A stretch of DNA of 64,000 nt from Solirubrobacter pauli (GCF_003633755.1 NZ_RBIL01000002.1:1240001-1304000), one strand, 5' to 3'; positions 51,777 through 60,826 are shown, counted from the first letter of the stretch. Notes: generated from the sequence alone by a model not told the origin. Translations and numbers: made by a program.

Positions 51777-53753
51777 ATGGTGATCCCCATGTCGACCCTC
51801 GCCATCCCTGCGCCGCGCCGTCGCGCCGGTTCTCTCTCCGCGCTGCGTGCGCTCGCGTCCAGGCCCGAGCTGGTGCTGCTGCTGGCGTTGGCCGGCGGCC
51901 TCAACCTGTGGGCGCTGGACCTCAACGGCTTCGCCAACGACTACTACGCGGCGACCGTGCGGTCGATGACGCAATCCTGGCACGCGTTCCTGTACGGCTC
52001 GTTCGACGCGGCCGGGCTGCAGACGGTGGACAAGCCGCCGCTGGCGCTGTGGGTGCAGGCGCTGTCGGCGCGCGCGTTCGGGTTCAACTCGTGGGCGCTG
52101 CTCGTCCCGCAGGCGCTGATGGGCGTCGCGACCGTGGGGTTGACGTACGACCTCGCGCGGTCGCGCTTCGGCCGCTCGGCCGGGCTCGTGGCCGGGCTGA
52201 CGCTGGCCCTCACGCCGATCACGGTCGCGATGTCGCGCCACAACAACCCGGACGCGCTGCTCGTGCTGTGCCTGGTGGCCGCCGTCTGGGCGCTCGACCG
52301 CGGGCTCCAGCGCGGCGGATCGGCGAAGTGGCTCGTGTGGGCCGGCGTGTTCGTCGGGCTCGGGTTCGAGACGAAGATGGCGGCCGCGCTGCTGGTCGTC
52401 CCCGGCATGGCGCTCGCATGGTTCTGGGTGGCGCCGCGCGGCCGGATGGTGGCCGCCCGGCAGCTGCTGGCGGGCGGCGCCGCGATGGCGGCGGTGGGCC
52501 TGGCGTGGCCGGTCCTGATGTGGCTCACGCCCGCGGGTGACCGTCCGTACATCAGCGGCACCGACGACAACTCGATCTGGTCGCTGATCCTCGGCTACAA
52601 CGGCCTCGGCCGGCTGCTCGGGCAGGACGGAGGACCGGGCGGCGGCATGGGCGGTGGCGGCGCGACGTTCGGCGGGGAAGCCGGCGCCGCCCGCGTGCTC
52701 AACGCCGCGCTCGGCGGCCAGGCCGGCTGGGTGATCGGCTTCGCGCTCGTCGCGGGCCTCGCGCTCGTGCTGACGAGCCGGCTGCGCCGCACCGACCCCC
52801 GCACGGGCTACGTGATCGCCGTCGGCGGAGCGTTCGCGGTCACCGCGGTCGCGTTCAGCCGCGCGCAGGGCATCTTCCACCCGTACTACGTCTCGGCGCT
52901 GGCGCCGTTCACCGCGCTGCTCGTCGGCGCGGGCTGGACCCTGCTGCGCCACCGCGCCTGGGGCCCGCTGCTGCTCGCGGGCGGGATCGCGACCGAGCTG
53001 GTCGTGATCGCCGACGCCGCGACCGACCTCGACTGGTTCACCGCCGTCCTCCTCGTCGGCGGCGCCGTCGCGGCGGCGGGCATCGCGTTCGCGCCGAAGC
53101 TGCGCACGGCGGCCGCGACCGCCGGCGTGGCGCTGCTGCTGTTCGCGCCGGCCTCGTGGGCGGTGCAGACGCTCGGGCACGCGACGAGCTCGACGTTCCC
53201 GGCGGGTGGCCCGACCACGTCGATGGGCATGGGCGGTCCGGGCGGTGGCCGCGGCGGGTTCGGTGGCGGGCAGCCGCCGGCAGGCATGACGCCGCCGGGC
53301 GGGAGCACGCCGGGCGCGACCGGCGGCGGGTTCGCGCCCGGCGCGGGCGGCGCGGCGGGCGGCGCCCGCGGCGGCTTCGGCGGCATGTTCGGCGGCGACA
53401 CCAGCGCGCTGACCGAGGCCGTCGCGTACGCCAAGGCCAACGGCGGCGGCACCGTCGTCGTCTCCAGCCAGTCGGGCGCCGCGCAGTCGATCATCCGGTC
53501 GGGCGCCGACGTGGCCGCGATCGGTGGGTTCTCCGGGCGCGAGACCGTGGTGACCGCCGAGTGGCTGGCGGACGCGGTCGAGGACGGGCGGATCCGCTGG
53601 GTCGTCGCGTCCTCCGACAACGGCGGCATGCGTGACGGCCGCACGGGGGCGAGCGACGCCATGACGATCGCGGCGCAGGTCGGCAAGGCGACGAGCGTCG
53701 ACGGGCTCTACGACCTGCGGGGCACCGCCGACGCGATCCGGGCGGCGGCCTGA
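51777..53753 (+). CDS. GT39/ArnT-like membrane glycosyltransferase with glycine-rich insertions
   Basis: 658 residues. About twelve helices follow a basic start. The GT-C N-terminus has NGFANDYYAATVRSMTQSWHAFLYGSFDAAGLQTVDKPPLALW, with the catalytic Asp in NDYY-like position and the family DKPP motif, as in YkcB and ArnT relatives that use polyprenyl-phosphate sugars. Two glycine-rich stretches are notable: near residues 285-305 and 480-545, both predicted to be outside the membrane. The soluble end (LTEAVAYAKANGGGTVVVSSQSGAAQSIIRSGADVAAIGGFSG) is also typical. The ATG at 51777 follows a GGGGG; the ATG at 51789 is the alternative. Confidence 0.88.
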   Translation: MVIPMSTLAIPAPRRRAGSLSALRALASRPELVLLLALAGGLNLWALDLNGFANDYYAATVRSMTQSWHAFLYGSFDAAGLQTVDKPPLALWVQALSARAFGFNSWALLVPQALMGVATVGLTYDLARSRFGRSAGLVAGLTLALTPITVAMSRHNNPDALLVLCLVAAVWALDRGLQRGGSAKWLVWAGVFVGLGFETKMAAALLVVPGMALAWFWVAPRGRMVAARQLLAGGAAMAAVGLAWPVLMWLTPAGDRPYISGTDDNSIWSLILGYNGLGRLLGQDGGPGGGMGGGGATFGGEAGAARVLNAALGGQAGWVIGFALVAGLALVLTSRLRRTDPRTGYVIAVGGAFAVTAVAFSRAQGIFHPYYVSALAPFTALLVGAGWTLLRHRAWGPLLLAGGIATELVVIADAATDLDWFTAVLLVGGAVAAAGIAFAPKLRTAAATAGVALLLFAPASWAVQTLGHATSSTFPAGGPTTSMGMGGPGGGRGGFGGGQPPAGMTPPGGSTPGATGGGFAPGAGGAAGGARGGFGGMFGGDTSALTEAVAYAKANGGGTVVVSSQSGAAQSIIRSGADVAAIGGFSGRETVVTAEWLADAVEDGRIRWVVASSDNGGMRDGRTGASDAMTIAAQVGKATSVDGLYDLRGTADAIRAAA

Positions 53754-53845
53754 CCGCGCGCCGATGAGTTTCGCGGCGGCGCGTAGTCTCTGCGTCTAGA
53801 GGGGTGGCACCGGGGCGTGCTTCCTTCTCTCACTGGATACCGGTA

Positions 53846-56263
53846 GTGCGCCCGCTCTCCACCCCTCTCCTTGCCTTGATGGTCCGTCGCCGGCGGCTCG
53901 TGTTCCTCGAGCCCGGCGACGGGCCGGATGCGCGCACGGACGAGGTGATCGAGCGCACCGAGGCGCGCGCCGCCGAGCTCGGCTGCGTCTTCAGCGCCGG
54001 GTTGCGGGGCGCGCTCCGCGTCATCCCGTCGGTCGAGCTGGCGGGCCACGCCGACACGCTCCTCGCCCTGCTGGCCGCCGAGCGCGGCGCGCACGTGGCG
54101 CACGTCCCGCTGTTCCGCCGGTTCCCGGACACGGTGCCCGACGACACGCAGGCGCTGTACGTCGAGCGCACGCTCGCGCATGTGTTCGCCAGCCCGGAGC
54201 AGCCGTGCCTGAACTGCACGCGGATCGACGACGTGTACGTGCTCGACCCGTGCGGGCACCTGGTGTGCGCCGGCTGCTGGGACGCCACCGACTACAGCGC
54301 CTGCCCGATCTGCCACCGGCGGATCGCGCACGACAGCCCGTTCCTGCAGCCCGCCCCGCCGCGCGAGCCGCTCTGGGACCCGCGGCCGCTGACGCTGCTG
54401 GACATCGGCCGCGACCTCGACGCGACCGCCGGCGCCGAGCTCGACGTGCTCGTCCAGCGGACGAGCACGCTCGGCCCGCAGGACCGCGAGGACCTGGTGA
54501 CGCTCGTGCGCCACTGCGGCGTCGAGCGCGTCCCGGACCACATCCCCGTGCGCGAGACGATGGCGCTCGTCTTCGGGAGCTGGCTCGAGTTCGACCTCGC
54601 GCGTCCCCATCTGCGGACCGCGACCGACGTGTTGCGCGTGCTGCTCGTCGCGCTCGGCGGGGACGCGGACCTGGTGCGGGTGCCCAAGCCGCTGCCGTCG
54701 ATCCCGCGGCCGCTCCGGCGCTTCGTCCTGCAGACGCTCGAGGGCATCCCGCAGGACCAGCTCTCCGAGGACGTCCGGCGCCACGCGCGCCTGTGGAAGC
54801 GCGTGGGGGAGAAGCTGCACCCGTACGAGTTCCAGGTCCGCTACCCGAACACCGCGCTGGCCTTCGCCGCGATCCGCCGCACGCGCGTGGACGACGACTT
54901 CACCGCCGGCAGCACCGCCACCGTCAGCCGCGAGCGCGTCCGGCTGCGCACCTGGGCGACGCAGCTCGAGGAGGCGCTCGTCGCGCAGGACCTCGAGCTC
55001 GCGCTGGAGCTCGCCGCCCGGCGGCCCGGCGAGCTCGTGCGCCGCTTCGATCACCTGCTGCGCGCCGGAGCTGACCCGGCCGCCGCGCTCGACGCGCTGC
55101 GGACCGCCGCGCCGCACGTCCCCGCACCGCTGCTGCTGACCGCGATGGCCTCGCTCCGGGCGCGCACCCGGCGCCTGCCGAAGCGCGTCTTCTTCCCGCG
55201 CGGGGAGGTGACGAAGGCGTTCGCCACCGACGACGAGCGCCCGCTGCTGGACGCCGCCGTGGTCGGGCCGGCCGTCGAGGCGATCCAGGCCGAGCTGCTC
55301 GCCCGCGCGGGACGGCTGCCGCGCCACGCGGTCGCGCTGCTCGACGACGGCCTGCGCGACGTGACCGTCCCGTTCCGCGAGCGCCACAGCGCCCGCGCGC
55401 TGGTGCGCGTCCCGCGCGGCAGCCGCCTCCCGCTCCCGGACGGCGACGCGCTGCGCCTGTTCCTGCACTGGACCGAGCCGGCCGAGCAGCGCGTCGACCT
55501 CGACCTCAGCGTCGCGCTCTACGACGCCGGTTGGCGGATGCAGGGCCAGTGCGATTACACGCAGCTCAAGTTCGAGAACGGCGCCGCGCAGCACTCGGGC
55601 GACCTCACGTCCGCGCCCGCCCCGCTCGGCGCCTCGGAGTTCATCGACCTCGACCTGCCTGCCCTCCGGCGCGCCGGCGTCCGGCACGTCGTGCTGCTCG
55701 TGTTCGCCTACAACGACGTCCCGTTCGAGGCGATGACCGACGCCTTCGCCGGCTTCATGTCCCGCCGCGACGGTCGCGGCGACGTGTTCGACCCGCGCAC
55801 GGTCGAGCAGCGCTTCGACCTCCAGGGCTCCGCGAAGATCGCCGTCCCCGCCGTGCTCGACCTCGACGCCCGCACGCTGCTGTGGGCGGACGTGAACGTC
55901 CCGGCCGCGCTGCGCTTCCACAGCGTCGGCGGCTACCGCGCCGCGCTGGCCCACATCGGCCACGACCTGCACGCGTACTTCGGCGCGGGCGCGCGCCCGA
56001 CGCTGTTCGAGCTGGCCGCCATCCACGCCGCCGCGCGGGCCGACCGGGTGCTCGTCCGCGGCGCCGACGGGTCGCTGCGTGGGTTCGAGGCGGAGCCCTC
56101 ACCCGCGTTCCTGGCCGCGCTCGCCGGCCCCGGCGAGCCGGCGACGCTGCCCGACGCCGTGGGCTTCGCCGCGCTGGTCCGCGCCGACGTCCCCTTCGAC
56201 GACGGCTACGCGCTCACCGTCCCGGGGCATAGCGGCGCGGACCTCGCGGCCCGGTTGATCTAG
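53846..56263 (+). CDS. RING-finger plus TerD-domain protein (MXAN_6230/SCO0854 type)
   Basis: About 805 residues. At about 119-161 lies a bacterial RING-type finger: CLNC, then CGHLVCAGC and CPIC, giving the C-x2-C, C-x-H-x2-C-x2-C, C-x2-C spacing. The middle 350 residues are helical and unannotated. At about 530-640 is a TerD-like domain (LHWTEPAEQRVDLDLSVALYDAGWRMQGQCDYTQ, then AAQHSGDLTSAPAPLGASEFIDLDLPAL), the calcium-binding fold of tellurite and stress proteins. The combination matches the family named after MXAN_6230 and SCO0854, whose function is unknown. Starts at 53804 (GTG) or 53879 (ATG) are possible. No ubiquitin-like gene is seen nearby. Confidence 0.85.
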   Translation: MRPLSTPLLALMVRRRRLVFLEPGDGPDARTDEVIERTEARAAELGCVFSAGLRGALRVIPSVELAGHADTLLALLAAERGAHVAHVPLFRRFPDTVPDDTQALYVERTLAHVFASPEQPCLNCTRIDDVYVLDPCGHLVCAGCWDATDYSACPICHRRIAHDSPFLQPAPPREPLWDPRPLTLLDIGRDLDATAGAELDVLVQRTSTLGPQDREDLVTLVRHCGVERVPDHIPVRETMALVFGSWLEFDLARPHLRTATDVLRVLLVALGGDADLVRVPKPLPSIPRPLRRFVLQTLEGIPQDQLSEDVRRHARLWKRVGEKLHPYEFQVRYPNTALAFAAIRRTRVDDDFTAGSTATVSRERVRLRTWATQLEEALVAQDLELALELAARRPGELVRRFDHLLRAGADPAAALDALRTAAPHVPAPLLLTAMASLRARTRRLPKRVFFPRGEVTKAFATDDERPLLDAAVVGPAVEAIQAELLARAGRLPRHAVALLDDGLRDVTVPFRERHSARALVRVPRGSRLPLPDGDALRLFLHWTEPAEQRVDLDLSVALYDAGWRMQGQCDYTQLKFENGAAQHSGDLTSAPAPLGASEFIDLDLPALRRAGVRHVVLLVFAYNDVPFEAMTDAFAGFMSRRDGRGDVFDPRTVEQRFDLQGSAKIAVPAVLDLDARTLLWADVNVPAALRFHSVGGYRAALAHIGHDLHAYFGAGARPTLFELAAIHAAARADRVLVRGADGSLRGFEAEPSPAFLAALAGPGEPATLPDAVGFAALVRADVPFDDGYALTVPGHSGADLAARLI

Positions 56264-56406
56264 GCGTCCGCGGACGAGTGCTGGTCGGTGTCGCCCAGCG
56301 GCGAGTCGTCGTCCTCGGCGGGGGCGGCCGGCGGGCGGTCCTTGGCGTCGGAGTCGCCCTTGGTGCCCGGCGTGTTCGGGTCCTGCTTCTCGTCGTCGTC
56401 GTTCAT
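56260..56406 (-). CDS. Acidic 48-residue protein
   Basis: A short frame reads MNDDDEKQDPNTPGTKGD at the start and ends DTDQHSSADA. It is very acidic, Pro/Gly-rich and disordered-looking, with no hydrophobic core. AAGG lies about ten bases before the ATG. Its stop overlaps that of the RING/TerD gene on the other strand. Similar short acidic proteins are common in actinobacteria, but I cannot assign this one. It could also be a chance frame in GC-rich DNA, though its composition and start context favour a gene. Confidence 0.5.
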   Translation of the reverse strand: MNDDDEKQDPNTPGTKGDSDAKDRPPAAPAEDDDSPLGDTDQHSSADA

Positions 56407-56472
56407 ACGGGTGGCCTTACCCGGAACGCGCCTCGGATAGGGTCGTAGCTTCCACGGGTCGACGAGGAGCCA

Positions 56473-57336
56473 ATGAGCGGAGAAGTTTCAGTGATCGAGG
56501 GCGTGCTCCGCGAGCAGCGGGAGACGTTGCTCGCGGCGTGGGTCCAGGCGCAGCTGGCGGCGCCCGGCGTGCGCACGGACCTGATCAGCGAGAGCGAGCT
56601 GCGGGTCGAGAGCGAGCGGTTCCTGACCGCGCTCGTCGAGGGCGTGACGAACGACCCGGGCTCGGCCGACCTCATGAGCCCGCACTGGGACACCATCCGC
56701 GACCAGCTCACCGCGCTCTCGCGGTCCCGGGCGACGCGCGGGTTCTCGCCGACCGAGACGGCCACGTTCGTGTTCTCGCTCAAGAAGCCGCTGTTCGAGG
56801 CGCTCACGGAGGCGGACGGCGACACCGCCGCCACGATCTGGTCCGCGACGCAGCTGATCGACAGCCTCGGCCTGTACACGGCGGACGCGTACCTGCGCAC
56901 GCGCGAGGAGGTCATCCGCCGTCAGCAGGACGAGCTGATCGAGCTCTCGACGCCGGTCGTCAAGCTCTGGCAGGGCGTCGTGGCGCTGCCGCTGATCGGC
57001 ACGCTGGACTCGGCGCGCACGCAGGTCGTGATGGAGAGCCTGCTGCAGCGGATCGTCGAGACCGACTCCGCGATCGCGATCATCGACATCACCGGCGTCC
57101 CGACCGTGGACACGATGGTCGCCCAGCACCTGCTCAAGGCCGTCACCGCGGCGCGGCTGATGGGCGCCGACTGCATCATCAGCGGCATCCGGCCCCTGAT
57201 CGCGCAGACGATCGTGCACCTCGGGCTGGACCTGAGCGAGGTCACGACGAAGTCCAGCCTCGCCGACGCGGTGACCGTCGCCCTCGAGCGGACGGGCCAC
57301 CAGATCGTGCGGCGCAAGACGCCGGCGGCGGAGTAG
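56473..57336 (+). CDS. rsbR: RsbR-type stressosome protein (RsbRD-N + STAS)
   Basis: 287 residues. The N-terminal 150 residues are a helical RsbRD-type domain (LREQRETLLAAWVQAQLAAPGV). The C-terminal STAS domain (LSTPVVKLWQGVVALPLIGTLDSARTQVVMESLLQRI) carries the phosphorylation loops DITGVPTVDTMVAQHLLKAV and GIRPLIAQTIVHLGLDLS, with Thr at the two sites phosphorylated by RsbT in Bacillus. It is the outer sensory subunit of a stressosome. GACGAGGAGCC precedes the ATG. It is the first gene of a seven-gene operon. Confidence 0.92.
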   Translation: MSGEVSVIEGVLREQRETLLAAWVQAQLAAPGVRTDLISESELRVESERFLTALVEGVTNDPGSADLMSPHWDTIRDQLTALSRSRATRGFSPTETATFVFSLKKPLFEALTEADGDTAATIWSATQLIDSLGLYTADAYLRTREEVIRRQQDELIELSTPVVKLWQGVVALPLIGTLDSARTQVVMESLLQRIVETDSAIAIIDITGVPTVDTMVAQHLLKAVTAARLMGADCIISGIRPLIAQTIVHLGLDLSEVTTKSSLADAVTVALERTGHQIVRRKTPAAE

Positions 57337-57338
57337 CC

Positions 57339-57752
57339 GTGGACCGCGTGAACCGGATCCCGATCCTCAAGCTGGGCCACCTGCTGCTGGTGAGCATCCA
57401 GGTCGACATGCACGACCGGATGGCGCTCGCGCTGCAGGAGGACCTCGCGGAGCGGATCTCGCAGACCGGCGCCCGCGGCGTGCTGATCGACATCTCCGGC
57501 CTCGAGTTCATCGACTCGTTCATCGGCCGCATGCTGTCCGACATCGCCGGGATCGCCCGCGTGCTGGACGCCGAGACCGTCGTCGTCGGGATGCGGCCGG
57601 TCGTGGCGATCACGCTGGTGGACCTCGGCCTGACGCTTCCCGGCGTGCGCACCGCGTTGACCGTGGAGCGCGGCATGGCCATGCTCCCGCCGCCGACCGC
57701 CGACGAGGACCTCGGCGACGATGAGGAGGCGGAGGACGCTGGCGGCCGATGA
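57339..57752 (+). CDS. rsbS: RsbS-type STAS protein
   Basis: 137 residues from a GTG two bases after rsbR. The STAS domain reads IPILKLGHLLLVSIQVDMHDRMALALQEDLAERI, and the phospho-site is DISGLEFIDSFIGRML, in which the Ser of DSF corresponds to the RsbT target. A 30-residue acidic tail (PPPTADEDLGDDEEAEDAGG) is longer than in Bacillus RsbS. It forms the stressosome core with RsbR and holds RsbT. Its end overlaps rsbT by 32 bases. Confidence 0.92.
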   Translation: MDRVNRIPILKLGHLLLVSIQVDMHDRMALALQEDLAERISQTGARGVLIDISGLEFIDSFIGRMLSDIAGIARVLDAETVVVGMRPVVAITLVDLGLTLPGVRTALTVERGMAMLPPPTADEDLGDDEEAEDAGGR

Positions 57753-58137
57753 GGGCCTGCCGCTGCGCAACGACGAGGACGTCGTCCGCGCGCGTCACCG
57801 GGTCCGGGAGCTGGCGCAGCACGCCGGGCTGAGGCTCGTCGATCAGACGAAGTTCGTCACCGCGGTCTCCGAGCTGGCCCGCAACACGATCATCCATGGC
57901 GGCGGTGGCCGCCTCCACGCGGGCCTGCTCCAGGACGGGGCCCGCCAGGGCGTCTACGCGCGGTTCGAGGACGACGGACCGGGCATCCCCGACATCCAGA
58001 TGGCGCTCACCGACGGGTTCAGCACGGGCACGGGCCTCGGCCTCGGCTTCGGCGGGGCACGACGACTCGTGAACGAGTTCGAGGCTAAGCCGAACCCGAC
58101 CGGCGGCACGATCGTGCGCGTGGCCACATGGCGCTGA
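57721..58137 (+). CDS. rsbT: RsbT-type switch kinase
   Basis: 138 residues of the GHKL ATPase fold: FVTAVSELARNTIIHGGGGRLHAGL (N box with Glu and Asn), FEDDGPGIPDIQMAL (G1 box) and GFSTGTGLGLGFGGARRLVNEFE (G2). In the known system RsbT phosphorylates RsbS and RsbR and, once free, activates a phosphatase of the RsbU type. The start lies inside rsbS, in a different frame, which fits translational coupling. The next gene overlaps by 10 bases. Confidence 0.92.
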   Translation: MRRRRTLAADEGLPLRNDEDVVRARHRVRELAQHAGLRLVDQTKFVTAVSELARNTIIHGGGGRLHAGLLQDGARQGVYARFEDDGPGIPDIQMALTDGFSTGTGLGLGFGGARRLVNEFEAKPNPTGGTIVRVATWR

Positions 58138-59105
58138 CCACCCCGGTCCGCCTTCGTGTCGACGACCCCTCAGGTGTGGCTCCCGTCCGCCGCGCGGTCG
58201 AGGAGATCGCCGACGCGCTCGGCCTCGACGAGGTGCGTAGGGGCGAGGCGTCGATCGTCGTCACCGAGCTCGCGACCAACCTCATCCGCCACGCTCGCGG
58301 CGGCGAGATCGTGCTGCGCATCAACCGCGTCGGAGACGCGTCGATCGACGTGATCGCGACCGACCGCGGCCCCGGCATCCCGAACTTCGCCCGCGCCCGC
58401 GGCGACGGCTTCTCCACCGGCGGCGGCCCGGGCAACGGGCTCGGAGCGATCGGCCGGATGTCGGCCGCCATGGACGTCCACTCCGGTGCCGGGCAGGGCG
58501 CGGTCGTGCTCGCGCGGCTGGGGACCCCGGAGCCCGAGCCGCCCGTCGACGGCATCGCGCTGGCGATGGAGGGGGAGACCTCGTGTGGCGACGCGTGGGG
58601 CCACGTGGTGGACGGTGAGCAGGTCACGATCCTGCTGATGGACGGGCTCGGCCACGGCGACGACGCCGCCACCGCGGCCAACGCCGCCGTCCGCGAGCTG
58701 CGCCCCGGGCTCGATCCCAACGGGCTGCTGATGCGCATCCACGGCGCGCTGCGCGCCACGCGCGGCGCGGCCGGCGCGGTCGCCTACTGGAACCGCCGCA
58801 CGGGTGCGCTCCAGTACGCGGGCATCGGCAACATCGCGGCGTCGATCGTCGTCGCGGGCGAGTCCCGCTCGCTCGTCTCGATGCCGGGCATCCTCGGCCA
58901 CGGGATCCAGCGCCCGCGCGTGTTCGACTACGAGCTGCCGCCCGGCGGCCTGCTCGTCATGCACTCGGACGGCCTGCGCAGCGGCTGGGACCTCGCGGCC
59001 TATCCGGGCATCGTCCGCCGCGATCCGCTCGCCACCGCCGCGGTCCTCATCCGTGACTTCGAGCGCGGGCGCGATGATGTGAGCGTGGTGGTGGCGCGGG
59101 CATGA
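58128..59105 (+). CDS. ATPase plus PP2C phosphatase fusion (RsbX/RsbW-like)
   Basis: 325 residues. The N-terminal 125 residues are a GHKL ATPase (EASIVVTELATNLIRHARGGEIVL, DRGPGIPNFARAR, GGGPGNGLGAIGRM). The C-terminal 190 residues are a SpoIIE/PP2C-type phosphatase: GDAWGHVVDGEQVTILLMDGLGHGDDAATAANAAV, then MHSDGLRSGWDL, then GRDDVSVVVAR, supplying the metal-binding Asp residues. It therefore combines a kinase-like and a phosphatase domain in one chain. RsbX resets the stressosome by removing phosphates from RsbS and RsbR; this protein is placed where RsbX would be. The next gene starts in its stop (ATGA). Confidence 0.88.
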   Translation: MALTTPVRLRVDDPSGVAPVRRAVEEIADALGLDEVRRGEASIVVTELATNLIRHARGGEIVLRINRVGDASIDVIATDRGPGIPNFARARGDGFSTGGGPGNGLGAIGRMSAAMDVHSGAGQGAVVLARLGTPEPEPPVDGIALAMEGETSCGDAWGHVVDGEQVTILLMDGLGHGDDAATAANAAVRELRPGLDPNGLLMRIHGALRATRGAAGAVAYWNRRTGALQYAGIGNIAASIVVAGESRSLVSMPGILGHGIQRPRVFDYELPPGGLLVMHSDGLRSGWDLAAYPGIVRRDPLATAAVLIRDFERGRDDVSVVVARA

Positions 59106-60826
59106 ACGCCCCGATCGGCGACGAGGTCGCGCGAGTGGAGCTCGAGCACGACGAAGGGGTCGTGACCGCGCGTCAGCGCGCCCGTGACGTCGCCGAGCTG
59201 CTCGGGTTCGACCGGCTCGAGCAGACGCGGATCGCCACCGCGGTGTCCGAGCTGGCCCGCAACGCCCATCGCTACGCGGGCGGCGGCGAGGTGCGGATCC
59301 TGGCCGGGCGCGACCGGATCCGGGTGGAGGTCAGCGACGCCGGCCCGGGCATCCCGAACCTCGACGAGGTCCTGCGCGGCGAGTACACGTCGTCGACCGG
59401 CCTCGGCCGCGGGCTCGTCGGCGTGCGCCAGCTGATGGACGAGTTCGAGATCGTCGCGCCTGAGGGCCGGGGCACGCGGGTGACGGTGGTCAAGCGCCTG
59501 CCCGCGTCCGTGATCGGCCCGGACGTGCGGACGGTCCGCGCCGGCCTCGCCCGCCTCGGCGCGACGAGCCCGTTCGACGAGGTCACGCGCCAGAACGAGG
59601 AGCTGCTGCAGGCGCTGGGGGAGGTGCGGGCGCGGCAGAAGGCGATGCTCGCGCTCAACCGCGAGCTGGAGGAGACCAATACGGGCGTGGTCGCGCTGTA
59701 CGCGGAGCTCGACGAGCGCGCGGACCGCCTGCGCGACGCCGACCAGCGCAAGTCGCGCTTCCTCGCGGACATGAGCCACGAGCTGCGCACGCCGCTGAAC
59801 TCGATCATCGCGCTGGCCGAGCTCCTGCTCAGCGGCGAGCCGCCGCTGGCGCCCGAGCAGGCGACGCAGGTCGGGTTCATCCGGCGCGTCGCCCAGGACC
59901 AGCTGCAGCTCGTCGGCGATCTCCTCGACATCGCCAAGATCGAGGCCGGCCGGCTGGAGCTGGAGCTGACCGACGTCGCGCTCTCCGAGCTGCTCGTGAT
60001 CCTGCGTGGCCAGCTGCGTCCGCTGCTGCAGAGCGCGGAGGCGCAGCTGCGCTTCGACTTCCCGCGCACCGAGGTCACGCTCCGCACGGACGAGGGCAAG
60101 CTGATCCAGGTCCTGCGCAACCTGATCTCCAATGCGGTCAAGTTCACGCCGCAGGGGGAGGTGCTCGTCGGCGCGGAGCTGGAGGGCGAGCGCGTGCGCT
60201 TCACGGTCGCCGACACCGGCATCGGCATCGCCGAGAACGACCTGCCGCGGATCTTCGACGAGTTCGTGCAGGTCTCGAGCGAGCGCCAGAAGTCGCACCC
60301 GGGAACGGGCCTCGGCCTGCCGCTCGCACGCAACCTCGTCGCGCTGCTCGGGGGCGAGATGACGGTCAAGAGCACCGTCGGCGTCGGTACCGTCTTCAAC
60401 GTCGTGCTGCCGCTCGAGCGGACGGTGGCGACCCCCGACGTGGGCGACCTCGGCGGTGCGGTGCTCGTCGTCGACGACGACGCCACGTCGCGCTACGTCG
60501 TGGAGGCGCACCTGCGCGACACCGCGTGGCGGACCGTGCCGGTCGCCGGCGGCGAGGCGGCGCTGGCCGCGGTGGCGCAGAGCCTGCCGACGGCGGTCAT
60601 CCTGGACCTCTCGATGCCGGACCTCGACGGGCTGGAAGTGCTGCGGCGGATGCGGGCGGATGCCAGGATGGCGGGGGTGCCGGTGGTCATCCACACCTCA
60701 CGCCTGCTGGAGCGCTGGGAACATGAGCGCCTGCAGGCGCTGGGCGCGCACGTGCTCGACAAGTCCAGCACGTCGCGGTCGCAGCTGCTCGAGGTGCTGT
60801 CGGTGGCCACGCGGGCGCGGGCATGA
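59102..60826 (+). CDS. RsbT-like ATPase fused to histidine kinase and receiver
   Basis: 574 residues. An RsbT-like GHKL domain at about 15-135 (TAVSELARNAHRYAGGGEVRIL, VSDAGPGIPNLDEVL, GLGRGLVGVRQLMDEFE) is followed by a helical linker. HisKA carries the phospho-His in FLADMSHELRTPLNSIIALAELLL (about 220-245), then a second HATPase (NLISNAVKFTPQGEVLV, DTGIGIAENDLPRIFDEF, GTGLGLPLARNLV), and a receiver at about 455-570 (VLVVDDDATSRYVVEA, Asp in VILDLSMPDLDGLEV). It could link a two-component phosphorelay to the Ser/Thr partner switch. Both neighbours overlap by 4 bases. Confidence 0.9.
   Translation: MNAPIGDEVARVELEHDEGVVTARQRARDVAELLGFDRLEQTRIATAVSELARNAHRYAGGGEVRILAGRDRIRVEVSDAGPGIPNLDEVLRGEYTSSTGLGRGLVGVRQLMDEFEIVAPEGRGTRVTVVKRLPASVIGPDVRTVRAGLARLGATSPFDEVTRQNEELLQALGEVRARQKAMLALNRELEETNTGVVALYAELDERADRLRDADQRKSRFLADMSHELRTPLNSIIALAELLLSGEPPLAPEQATQVGFIRRVAQDQLQLVGDLLDIAKIEAGRLELELTDVALSELLVILRGQLRPLLQSAEAQLRFDFPRTEVTLRTDEGKLIQVLRNLISNAVKFTPQGEVLVGAELEGERVRFTVADTGIGIAENDLPRIFDEFVQVSSERQKSHPGTGLGLPLARNLVALLGGEMTVKSTVGVGTVFNVVLPLERTVATPDVGDLGGAVLVVDDDATSRYVVEAHLRDTAWRTVPVAGGEAALAAVAQSLPTAVILDLSMPDLDGLEVLRRMRADARMAGVPVVIHTSRLLERWEHERLQALGAHVLDKSSTSRSQLLEVLSVATRARA

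Noticed and set aside
53708-56026. 772-codon minus-strand open frame opposite the RING/TerD gene
   Set aside because: Antisense shadow; the opposite strand carries the recognisable RING and TerD motifs.
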